Shown piece by piece: positions 1 to 4,751 of a stretch of 6,332 nt of DNA (positions are counted from its first letter, which is position 1; every line of letters starts with the position of its first letter). Source of the DNA: an uncultured Phycisphaerales bacterium (GTDB lineage Bacteria; Planctomycetota; Phycisphaerae; Sedimentisphaerales; Anaerobacaceae). Where the stretch lies: positions 1-6,332 of the forward strand of contig CALMMH010000726.1 of NCBI GenBank assembly GCA_937868145.1, in the 5' to 3' direction. The position numbers and the translations under genes were made by a program. Under the pieces are notes generated by a model that did no database searches, was not told where the DNA came from, and saw nothing but the letters and a program-made list of their open reading frames with translations.

Positions 1-60
1 TTCCTTGTCGGAAGGCGGGACGGCATGCATTCCGCTCGAGTTGCAGTTTGGACACTTCAT
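1..60 (-). CDS. Second zinc-ribbon protein, N-terminal 20 residues only
   Basis: The first 20 codons, beginning MKCPNCNSSG with CxxC at residues 3-6, are the same as the zinc-ribbon gene starting at 506 except for Lys instead of Arg at position 2. The gene runs off the window at base 1. The ATG at 60 overlaps the preceding stop as ATGA, with GGGGAG eight bases upstream. It is a recent paralogue, unless the repeat reflects an assembly join. Confidence 0.75.
   Translation of the reverse strand, partial: MKCPNCNSSGMHAVPPSDKE
1..60. repeat. 60-base direct repeat, copy at the window edge
   Basis: Counterpart of 447-506, 59 of 60 bases identical. It touches base 1, so the true length of the repeat is unknown. 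Confidence 0.95.
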
Positions 61-233
61 CGGAGATGCTCCCCGTCTTCAATCGCTGCCGCCGCCCGCT
101 CGAGTTGACGAGCACCGGACTTGCCGCGCGATTTCATTGCCATCATCCGAAGCCAAAGAACAATGCGCGCGCGTTCGTCCATTCCACACTCCGCACCGTA
201 TCGAATGCGCTCCAACGTCAGTTCGATCCCCAT
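57..233 (-). CDS. Nested 58-residue ORF, possible cargo gene
   Basis: This internal start in the zinc-ribbon frame gives MGIELTLERIRYGAECGMDE and continues as a charged helical protein ending ARQLERAAAAIEDGEHLR. Its ATG at 233 has the same GAGGTGG ribosome binding site and TGATG context that serve the DUF5131 gene, which is the reason to list it separately. It occupies the same position between repeats as the DUF5131 gene. The stop forms an ATGA overlap with the next zinc-ribbon gene. No family is recognised. It may be translated independently, as the C-terminal part of the 149-residue fusion, or both. Confidence 0.55.
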   Translation of the reverse strand: MGIELTLERIRYGAECGMDERARIVLWLRMMAMKSRGKSGARQLERAAAAIEDGEHLR

Positions 234-506
234 CACGCCACCTCGCTTGAAACGACGCCCGCGGCGCGCCGGAATGATCTGCTTCGCGTCGGGGTGAATG
301 GAGCATCGGGCCCCCGTTCCCAACTCTGGCACGCGTAGACGATGCGTCCCACACCCTTCGCACCGCACGAGATACGCGTCCGCAAGCTCCTTCGTTTTGT
401 GCTCCTGATAGCCGCACGCTCGGCACTCGTGAGAGATGCGCTCGTGTTCCTTGTCGGAAGGCGGGACGGCATGCATTCCGCTCGAGTTGCAGTTTGGACA
501 CCTCAT
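57..506 (-). CDS. Two-module zinc-ribbon protein, probably fused to the 58-residue ORF
   Basis: The 149-residue frame starts MRCPNCNSSGMHAV. C3/C6 and C28/C31 (ECRACGYQE) form a zinc ribbon. C49/C52 (CEGC) with C68 and H71 form a likely second one. This resembles small phage zinc-ribbon proteins that bind nucleic acid or polymerase, though no role can be assigned. After residue 78 the frame passes into the 48-base repeat, read there as a basic stretch (PARRGRRFKRGG), and meets no stop before 57. The second module therefore joins in frame to the 58-residue ORF that follows. Whether the cell makes the 149-residue fusion, a separate short protein, or both is uncertain. The ATG at 506 overlaps the DUF5131 stop as ATGA, with GAGGA upstream. 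Confidence 0.65.
   Translation of the reverse strand: MRCPNCNSSGMHAVPPSDKEHERISHECRACGYQEHKTKELADAYLVRCEGCGTHRLRVPELGTGARCSIHPDAKQIIPARRGRRFKRGGVMGIELTLERIRYGAECGMDERARIVLWLRMMAMKSRGKSGARQLERAAAAIEDGEHLR
229..276. repeat. 48-base direct repeat, copy before the 58-residue ORF
   Basis: Identical to 1473-1520, with a ribosome binding site GAGGTGG at 238-244 and the palindrome cggcgcgccg at 262-271. In this copy the upstream gene enters in a different frame, so the TGA that ends the DnaA-like gene in the other copy is not read by the zinc-ribbon frame. Confidence 0.95.
447..506. repeat. 60-base direct repeat, start of zinc-ribbon gene, complete gene copy
   Basis: Matches 1-60 at 59 of 60 bases; the only difference, 502 versus 56, changes codon 2 from Arg to Lys. 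Homology stops exactly at the ATG, and the upstream genes on the two sides are unrelated. Its other end cannot be determined, because copy 1 runs off the window. Confidence 0.95.
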
Positions 507-1477
507 TGGCTGGTCCTCGACTTCCTCGGCACTGGAAATTCATTCCATTCTCGTCCGTCGAGCAGGCGTCCCGACACCTTCTTCCCAACGCGATACATCA
601 TCGCGCCGGCATTCTTGGAGTCGTCGTCGTGACCATTCCAGCAAGTCGCCGTAGGACAGAAGGATCCATCGATTTCGAGCGCGCCCCAACCGTCGTTATG
701 CGGGCAAGGAACATCCGGCCGCATCTGGCGACGCGGACCCCACTCGCCCCATTGTTTGAAATGGAATGGGACCCCAAGGGTGATGCAATCCTTGCGGAGG
801 TCCCGCACCCACTGTGGATGCATCGGTCGAGCGCCCGGCCCGCTCTCGCCTCCCACAATGATCCAATCTAAGCCGGGCAGCGGCCTCGCTCCCAGTGCGG
901 CCAGAGCCTGCTCTCGGATGGGTCCCGCCAAATAGGCCCAGCAATGGATCGGACCTAGAAGCGGCTCCGCATTGAGGAAGCGCACCCTTGCCGGCACCTC
1001 CAGGAGGTATGGGACGCGCTTCTCGGCCCATTCATCGTTCTCGGCCGTCGTCCCAGCCCACACGTTAGCTGGCCACGCTTTCGCCCACGCGCGAGGCGCC
1101 ATCGCCGCCATGTTCTCGGGCCGCTTGGTCAAAAGAAGCCAGTCGAGCCACGGCGTTTCTTCGATGATCTGAAAGAGGCGCGCGCGGGGAACATTGAGTC
1201 CCTTTCGATCCTCGAACACATCGGCAAACGACGCGCAAAACACTCGCCGCCGCTCCCCTGCCTTCTCCGCCGCTCGGTTCCACCGATGCGGCTGCTTCCA
1301 ATAGTCCACGCCCGTGTAATGTCTGTCACCATCCCAAAGCTTCAGACCATGCTGAGCCCCGAGACGTGCCGCGCCGCGCTCCGCATAGCAGTGGTCACAC
1401 GCTGGCGAGACCTTCGTGCATCCGATCCACGGGTTGAACGTCGCGTGAGTCCACGAAATCTCTGATACCTCGCCCAT
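503..1477 (-). CDS. DUF5131 / phage Gp37-Gp68 family protein
   Basis: A 324-residue protein of normal length for this family (Pfam Gp37_Gp68). The hallmark N-terminus is EISWTHATFNPWIGC with C20, C27 and C30 followed by YAE: a C-x6-C-x2-CY cluster, probably a metal site. Further conserved blocks are LLLTKRPEN (114-122), VWAGTT (139-144), RFLNAEPLLGPI (166-177), WIIVGGESGPGARPM (205-219) and FHFKQWGEW (238-246), the pattern of a TIM-barrel-like enzyme. The reaction is not established to my knowledge; the three-cysteine cluster recalls radical SAM proteins, but the spacing is not the canonical CxxxCxxC. The ATG at 1477 has GAGGTGG upstream; a longer in-frame reading to 1969 merely overlays the DnaA-like gene. 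The stop forms ATGA with the zinc-ribbon gene. It is the cargo of the duplicated frame described in the findings. Confidence 0.9.
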   Translation of the reverse strand: MGEVSEISWTHATFNPWIGCTKVSPACDHCYAERGAARLGAQHGLKLWDGDRHYTGVDYWKQPHRWNRAAEKAGERRRVFCASFADVFEDRKGLNVPRARLFQIIEETPWLDWLLLTKRPENMAAMAPRAWAKAWPANVWAGTTAENDEWAEKRVPYLLEVPARVRFLNAEPLLGPIHCWAYLAGPIREQALAALGARPLPGLDWIIVGGESGPGARPMHPQWVRDLRKDCITLGVPFHFKQWGEWGPRRQMRPDVPCPHNDGWGALEIDGSFCPTATCWNGHDDDSKNAGAMMYRVGKKVSGRLLDGREWNEFPVPRKSRTSQ

Positions 1478-1520
1478 CACGCCACCTCGCTTGAAACGAC
1501 GCCCGCGGCGCGCCGGAATG
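1473..1520. repeat. 48-base direct repeat, copy before the DUF5131 gene
   Basis: Identical over all 48 bases to 229-276. On the coding strand it starts within the last codons of the DnaA-like gene (FRRAAGVVSSEVA, stop), contains the ribosome binding site GAGGTGG at 1482-1488, the TGATG stop/start, and ends two bases after the ATG. It includes the 10-base palindrome cggcgcgccg at 1506-1515. The copies diverge immediately outside. Confidence 0.95.
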
Positions 1521-2109
1521 CATTCACGCCGAGCCGGATGGTCGACTGGTCTCGGCCGAACAGACGCCCGAGCACCGGATAGGACCAGCCCTCGTCGTGT
1601 AAATCGGCCCAAAGGTGTTGGCGCGCCGTGACGACGTTTTGCGGACCGTACCACCCGACGAGATCCGGACGATTCGCGCGGTATCGCTTCCAAAGCGCGT
1701 CGATGCGGTCTCCTAAACCAAGCTCCTCGAGCCGCGCGATGATTGCCGATTCGTTTGGGCAGCGAATGAGGCCGCGCCCGCTTTTGGTCGGCTCTGGTAA
1801 GCTCGTCGCGCGCGCTTTCGGAAGTTCCGAAGGCTTCGCCGGCGGGATGGGGGCCGCGCACGTTCGCCGGATGATGTCCTCGCATTTGTCGCACTTGACG
1901 CCGTAGGTCGCGACGTCGGCCGCCGCGATGTGAAGCCCGCAAAGCGGAGTCGACGCGCCCAGAAGCCACGCGTGCGACTTACCCTTCGTCGTCCGTTTGG
2001 TGAAGCGCCAGATCCACCTGGGCGCCGGAGGTGGCCTCTGGAAGGGTCCTTCCCGCGTTTCCGTCCCGTCCGGATTCACGAGCGGAGCAGGCCAAATCTT
2101 TGACTTCAT
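1477..2109 (-). CDS. DNA-binding protein with DnaA domain IV-like C-terminus
   Basis: A 210-residue protein. Residues 159-200 (VVTARQHLWADL to GVNAFRR) follow the layout of the DnaA C-terminal helix-turn-helix: an ARQ helix, GWSYPVLGRLFG, then GRDQSTIRLGV, equivalent to the GRDHTT(V) signature that reads the DnaA box. Glutamine stands where DnaA usually has histidine. The AAA+ ATPase of DnaA is absent. The N-terminal half carries a different module: CGLH (57-60), CDKC (73-76) and C84, a possible zinc site, then a Pro-rich linker. It probably binds DNA in replication control or transcription; the target is unknown. The ATG at 2109 forms an ATGA overlap with GCGAGGG upstream. The last 15 codons lie in the 48-base repeat, and the stop overlaps the next ATG by one base (TGATG). 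Confidence 0.78.
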   Translation of the reverse strand: MKSKIWPAPLVNPDGTETREGPFQRPPPAPRWIWRFTKRTTKGKSHAWLLGASTPLCGLHIAAADVATYGVKCDKCEDIIRRTCAAPIPPAKPSELPKARATSLPEPTKSGRGLIRCPNESAIIARLEELGLGDRIDALWKRYRANRPDLVGWYGPQNVVTARQHLWADLHDEGWSYPVLGRLFGRDQSTIRLGVNAFRRAAGVVSSEVA

Positions 2110-3002
2110 GCGGCCCTCGCTGCGACACGCGCCAACGCCTCGACCCGCTTGTACGCGTTGGCTTTCAATGCCTTTTCCAATTCAGCGCGAACGCGCTCCT
2201 TCTGTCTCGGGACTACCCGCCGCAGCTCGCCCGATGGGTTCTCGCACCGGAAAAGCTCGCGACCCGTGACGTGGATACTGCAGCCGTTCGAGATGACGGC
2301 CCATTGGTCATTTGGGGCCGGTCTAACAACGCCACGGAATAGCCGCCCGTGATGGCGGCAAAACAAAACGTCACCGCTCGCGATCGCTTCTCCGTCCCGG
2401 TCAACGGCCGGATAGCAGCTCCCCACGGATTCAAGGGTCGGCCACCCGCTCTCATCGCGATCGAATCGCCCACCGCGCGCCCAGTCGCCATCGAAGTTCC
2501 ATGAGCGATTGAACGCCGCGAGTAGATCGCCCTCGTCCGTGCGGCCCTGAGCGTGCCGCAGAACAGGCAGTAGGCCCGCGCTCGTGATCCCTTGCTTCCG
2601 TCCTTGCTTCCGTCCCTGCAGGACGTAGCCGAGCTCGAGTAGCTTCCGCAAAACGTGGCTCATCTCTACGGCGCACGCGAGCTGCATGGTGCGCGGCATG
2701 CGATCGAACTTCCGGAAGTCGTACTGCCCGCCGTTTGGGTTCTCGATATTGACGTTCTGAAAGAACTCGATCGAGAACCGTCGCCCGGATAGATTAGCCT
2801 TGAACTCTAGATCGCCCTTCCGGCCCACATAGTAATGTTGGCGGATGATCTTCGGAACGGTCTCGTCCTGGCCGATGCGGAAGCCGCGATGCTCGCGCAG
2901 GCGCGCGAGCGTCGACTTGAGTCGACCACGGATAGCCGGCTCGTCAACGGTCTCCTCCCACGCCCCGATGTGAGTTTCGAAGAAATTGATCGTCCCGATC
3001 AT
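2106..3002 (-). CDS. Phage protein of unknown function, 298 residues
   Basis: It begins MIGTINFFETHIGAWEE. Central stretches such as YYVGRKGDLEFKANLSGRR (58-75), IEFFQNVNIENPNGGQYDF (78-96) and the following RMPR are reminiscent, from memory, of hypothetical proteins seen in tailed phages and prophages; no enzymatic motif is visible. Residues 120-128 hold a short internal repeat, (GRKQ)2, from a 12-base DNA duplication. The C-terminal third has a small beta-rich region (SGDVLFCRHHGRLFRGVV) and ends in a long basic, Arg/Lys/Ala-rich helix. The ATG at 3002 overlaps the previous stop as ATGA and follows GGTGG; upstream in-frame starts would only overlay the ASCH-like gene. The stop makes another ATGA overlap. 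Confidence 0.75.
   Translation of the reverse strand: MIGTINFFETHIGAWEETVDEPAIRGRLKSTLARLREHRGFRIGQDETVPKIIRQHYYVGRKGDLEFKANLSGRRFSIEFFQNVNIENPNGGQYDFRKFDRMPRTMQLACAVEMSHVLRKLLELGYVLQGRKQGRKQGITSAGLLPVLRHAQGRTDEGDLLAAFNRSWNFDGDWARGGRFDRDESGWPTLESVGSCYPAVDRDGEAIASGDVLFCRHHGRLFRGVVRPAPNDQWAVISNGCSIHVTGRELFRCENPSGELRRVVPRQKERVRAELEKALKANAYKRVEALARVAARAA
2590..2613. repeat. In-frame 12-base tandem duplication
   Basis: The unit ccttgcttccgt occurs twice back to back, followed by two more bases of the unit. It duplicates four codons (GRKQ read on the minus strand) without breaking the frame. It is probably a slippage event. Confidence 0.85.
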
Positions 3003-3011
3003 TGGTCCACC
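2999..3011. repeat. 13-base junction repeat, copy downstream of the ASCH-like gene
   Basis: Same 13 bases as at 3538-3550. Here it encodes the VDQ end of the ASCH-like protein and, on the coding strand, supplies GGTGG and the ATGA overlap for the next gene. The two copies lie 539 bases apart and enclose exactly one ORF. Confidence 0.7.
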
Positions 3012-3541
3012 CGCCTGAATTCGATGACCCACACCCACGGATTGGACGCCCACGGCGCGCGTTTGCCGTTGATCTCGTCCCATAGCTTCTCGTAGCCGAT
3101 TATCGCGCACGGGCACGACACGCCCACGCACGCGCTCATCCCTTCCGCCTTGGCGTCTTCCTTCGAAATCGATTGGAGTTGCTCGACCCGCACCGACTCG
3201 ATTTCGAGCGTGATCCTAGAGAAGATGCGCGGCATATGGATTGACGGCTTCCAGAGCTTCAGACTCGGCGGATCCAGTTGTTCAAACTGGTCGCCCGCCT
3301 CGCCATCAGCGCGAAAGTAGAGATTGAGCTTCTTCTCCTCGGTTCGGCTGTCCGCCGGGATGTCGCAATACCACGTCTCACGGACCCACAACCGATCGCC
3401 GCGCTCGCCGTATGGGCACTGGATATCTACGAGGCCGCCGGAGGCCTTTGCCGGCGCGCACAAGCGCCGCGTTTGCGTCTTTCGCCCGTCGAGGATGGCG
3501 CGGACCATCTCGCCGCTGAATAGAATGGGCCGCTCTTTCAT
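2999..3541 (-). CDS. ASCH-like phage protein
   Basis: A 180-residue protein with the signature of a widespread phage family: MKERPILFSGEMVRAILDGR at the start, KTQTRR (21-26), CPYGERGDRLWVRETW (42-57), KPSIHMPR with SRITLEIESVRVEQLQ (98-123), and LWDEING followed by WASNPWVWVIEFRRV at the C-terminus. The N-terminal segment resembles ASCH/PUA-fold proteins, which are thought to bind RNA or modified nucleotides; the exact role of this phage family is not known to me. Length is as expected. The ATG at 3541 is chosen over an upstream in-frame start because it forms an ATGA overlap with AGGTGG just upstream. The gene is bracketed by identical 13-base junctions, which may reflect insertion or exchange as a unit. 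Confidence 0.85.
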   Translation of the reverse strand: MKERPILFSGEMVRAILDGRKTQTRRLCAPAKASGGLVDIQCPYGERGDRLWVRETWYCDIPADSRTEEKKLNLYFRADGEAGDQFEQLDPPSLKLWKPSIHMPRIFSRITLEIESVRVEQLQSISKEDAKAEGMSACVGVSCPCAIIGYEKLWDEINGKRAPWASNPWVWVIEFRRVDQ

Positions 3542-3550
3542 TGGTCCACC
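3538..3550. repeat. 13-base junction repeat, copy upstream of the ASCH-like gene
   Basis: The sequence tcattggtccacc is identical to 2999-3011. On the coding strand it reads GGTGGACCAATGA: a ribosome binding site (GGTGG), the last codons VDQ of the preceding protein, and an ATGA stop/start overlap. It is in the same reading frame in both copies and marks the start of the ASCH-like gene. Confidence 0.7.
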
Positions 3551-3828
3551 TGAACGCCAGTAGCGTCGCACCGCTCGCAGCACCGCCACGCTAGACCGGT
3601 CGCGCGCCGGTCCCTCAACTCGTCCGGAACAGTGCCTTTACCCCCACACCGAGCGCAGAGCTTCGCCGCTGGCACGACTTCAATCGTCCACCCCTGCAAT
3701 CGGGTGACGTCCAGCATGCGCCGCGCCTGCCTCGAGTCGAATGGCGCCGCGAGCGCGCGGCTACGCCATTGGCCATCGCGCGCCAGAAACTTCACCTCTA
3801 CCCCCAATGTCGCCCGCAAATGAAACAT
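3538..3828 (-). CDS. Small protein with DnaJ-like CxxCxGxG zinc motif
   Basis: A 96-residue protein. Residues 1-55 (MFHLRATLGVEVKFLARDG and onward, to WTIEVVPA) look like a small alpha/beta domain. A zinc module follows: CARCGGKGT at about 58-66 and CERCDATGV at about 84-92. The first matches the CxxCxGxG repeat of DnaJ and the second is a near match (CxxCxATG). Many phages carry small proteins with one such pair, and this does not make it a DnaJ co-chaperone, because no J domain is present. The ATG at 3828 follows TAGGAG by five bases. The last codons (VDQ, stop) form the 13-base junction repeated on the other side of the next gene. Confidence 0.72.
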   Translation of the reverse strand: MFHLRATLGVEVKFLARDGQWRSRALAAPFDSRQARRMLDVTRLQGWTIEVVPAAKLCARCGGKGTVPDELRDRRATGLAWRCCERCDATGVQVDQ

Positions 3829-3833
3829 CCCCG

Positions 3834-3839
3834 CTCCTA
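3834..3839 (-). promoter_or_regulatory. Ribosome binding site TAGGAG fused to a stop codon
   Basis: Read on the minus strand, TAGGAG lies five bases before the ATG at 3828. Its first three bases are the stop codon of the preceding gene. This is the only junction in the window with a gap (8 bases) rather than an overlap, and here the ribosome that terminates sits directly on the next Shine-Dalgarno sequence, which should favour re-initiation. Confidence 0.6.
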
Positions 3840-4118
3840 TCGGCCAATCGGCCGCCCTCGTTCATCCACCGGCCGCGGAGCATCCACGCTCCCGCGGCAT
3901 TCGTCCGCCCGCCCCTTGCGCGTGCAAACGCACCCCTCGTGCGTCTTTTGCTCCCCGCAATCGAGGCAGTGATTCCCCACCAACATATAGCGCTCCCCGT
4001 AGTGCGCGCACCTCTCGATTGCGTCCCGCGCCTCTGTCGCCGTCCATTTCGGATTGTCGGCGAGAAGAGCGACTATCCGGATCCGCTCCCGCCGAGCGTC
4101 GTAGGTCCCCGTGCTCAC
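3837..4118 (-). CDS. Small Cys/His zinc-binding protein with WTATE motif
   Basis: A 93-residue protein. The N-terminal half (ARRERIRIVALLADNPKW) reads like a helical region, then WTATE at about 26-30, C-x-H (CAH) at 38-40, CLDCG at 51-55 and CVC near 63-65, with a charged, proline-containing tail. The GTG at 4118 is selected because it makes a GTGA overlap and has GGAG six bases upstream; an ATG at 4130 in the same frame is possible. The CxH/CxxC layout resembles the product of 4536-4751. The stop codon TAG is built into the TAGGAG ribosome binding site of the next gene. Function is unknown. Confidence 0.65.
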   Translation of the reverse strand: MSTGTYDARRERIRIVALLADNPKWTATEARDAIERCAHYGERYMLVGNHCLDCGEQKTHEGCVCTRKGRADECRGSVDAPRPVDERGRPIGR

Positions 4119-4330
4119 CGGTAGCTCCATGCCGTGTCGCATGCGCTGCATTCGAAGAGGCAGACGTCGCATGCCACCGGCAGGCGCCCACGCTTGAATG
4201 CGGCTTGCACCGCGCGGTCCGCCGGAAGGTCCCACGAGCGCCCAAGGATCATCCAGCCCGCTAGCCCAATGTCGCCGAAGCGGAGACGCTGCTGGACATC
4301 GGCGAGAGTGATGAAACCGGAGAGGCTCAT
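4115..4330 (-). CDS. Small hypothetical protein with C-terminal CxxC pair
   Basis: A 71-residue protein, beginning MSLSGFITLADVQQRLRFGD and ending in CDVCLFECSACDTAW. Two CxxC pairs separated by four residues sit at the very end, a compact arrangement that could hold one zinc ion, although such close spacing is unusual for a ribbon. The N-terminal half looks like an ordinary folded domain (LADVQQRL, GLAGWMILGRSWDLP). The ATG at 4330 overlaps the previous stop as ATGA. Its ribosome binding site is weak, so translation probably depends on coupling. No family is recognised. Confidence 0.62.
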   Translation of the reverse strand: MSLSGFITLADVQQRLRFGDIGLAGWMILGRSWDLPADRAVQAAFKRGRLPVACDVCLFECSACDTAWSYR

Positions 4331-4539
4331 CGATCGTCGAAGTCCACGGTTTCGATCTCGGCCGCCAATGCCAAATACGCCTTCTCGGTCGCTCCAAAGT
4401 CGAATAGCCGCTGCACCCGCTCGCTCGCGGCCTGCTTGCGGCACCACGCCACGATCTTCTCGGTTCGGTCCGCCGCGCCCGCAGCGTAACAACCGCAGCA
4501 CGGATCGCCGCAATCCTCACACTCCCGGTCCCGATTCAC
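4327..4539 (-). CDS. Small protein with N-terminal Cys cluster
   Basis: A 70-residue protein that opens VNRDRECEDCGDPCCGC, with five cysteines in the first 17 residues (CxxC followed by CCxC), which could bind zinc or another metal. The remainder, from about residue 25, is a charged helical region (KIVAWCRKQAASERVQRLF and onward) ending in acidic DFDDR. The GTG at 4539 is supported by the GTGA overlap with the previous stop and by GGTGG four bases upstream. An in-frame extension to 4635 would overlay the previous gene. No named family is recognised. Confidence 0.65.
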   Translation of the reverse strand: MNRDRECEDCGDPCCGCYAAGAADRTEKIVAWCRKQAASERVQRLFDFGATEKAYLALAAEIETVDFDDR

Positions 4540-4751
4540 TTCGCCACCGCCGACGCAACGCCGCACTCGGCGCAGCGCACACGCTTCCGCGGCGTCGAAT
4601 TCGAATCGCCGCGATGGGTTCGGACGTGCCCGCACTCAAGGAAGAGCCTCGAGACCTCCGTCGCCGTCCACGTGAACCCACCATCGCGGTGCACCGTGGT
4701 GCGACTCGATTCCTTCACCTCGCGGCGCACGATCTTGCGGAAGGGGTTCAC
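4536..4751 (-). CDS. Small zinc-ribbon protein with WTATE motif
   Basis: A 71-residue protein with a basic N-terminus (FRKIVRREVKESS), the motif WTATE at about residues 28-32, then C-x-H (LECGH) and, after a variable loop, CAECG near the C-terminus. The CxH and CxxC pairs form a likely zinc ribbon of a kind frequent among small phage proteins of unknown role. The GTG at 4751 overlaps the methyltransferase stop as GTGA and follows GGAGG by seven bases, which fixes the start. The protein at 3837-4118 shares the WTATE-x7-CxH layout and is probably a distant paralogue. Binding of nucleic acid or protein is a guess. Confidence 0.72.
   Translation of the reverse strand: MNPFRKIVRREVKESSRTTVHRDGGFTWTATEVSRLFLECGHVRTHRGDSNSTPRKRVRCAECGVASAVAK

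Noticed and set aside
229..1520. Insertion sequence or integron cassette as the source of the repeats
   Set aside because: There is no transposase or integrase, no terminal inverted repeats and no attC-like structure. The repeats contain coding junctions instead.
1478..1969. N-terminal extension of the DUF5131 frame
   Set aside because: The extension overlays the DnaA-like gene in another frame and lacks family similarity. The family N-terminus begins right after the ATG at 1477.
3542..3589. Upstream in-frame start for the ASCH-like protein
   Set aside because: The family begins with the MKERPILF-type sequence, and the ATG at 3541 fits both ribosome binding site and overlap.
3538..3828. DnaJ co-chaperone
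   Set aside because: Only one CxxCxGxG repeat and one near match are present, and there is no J domain or HPD motif.
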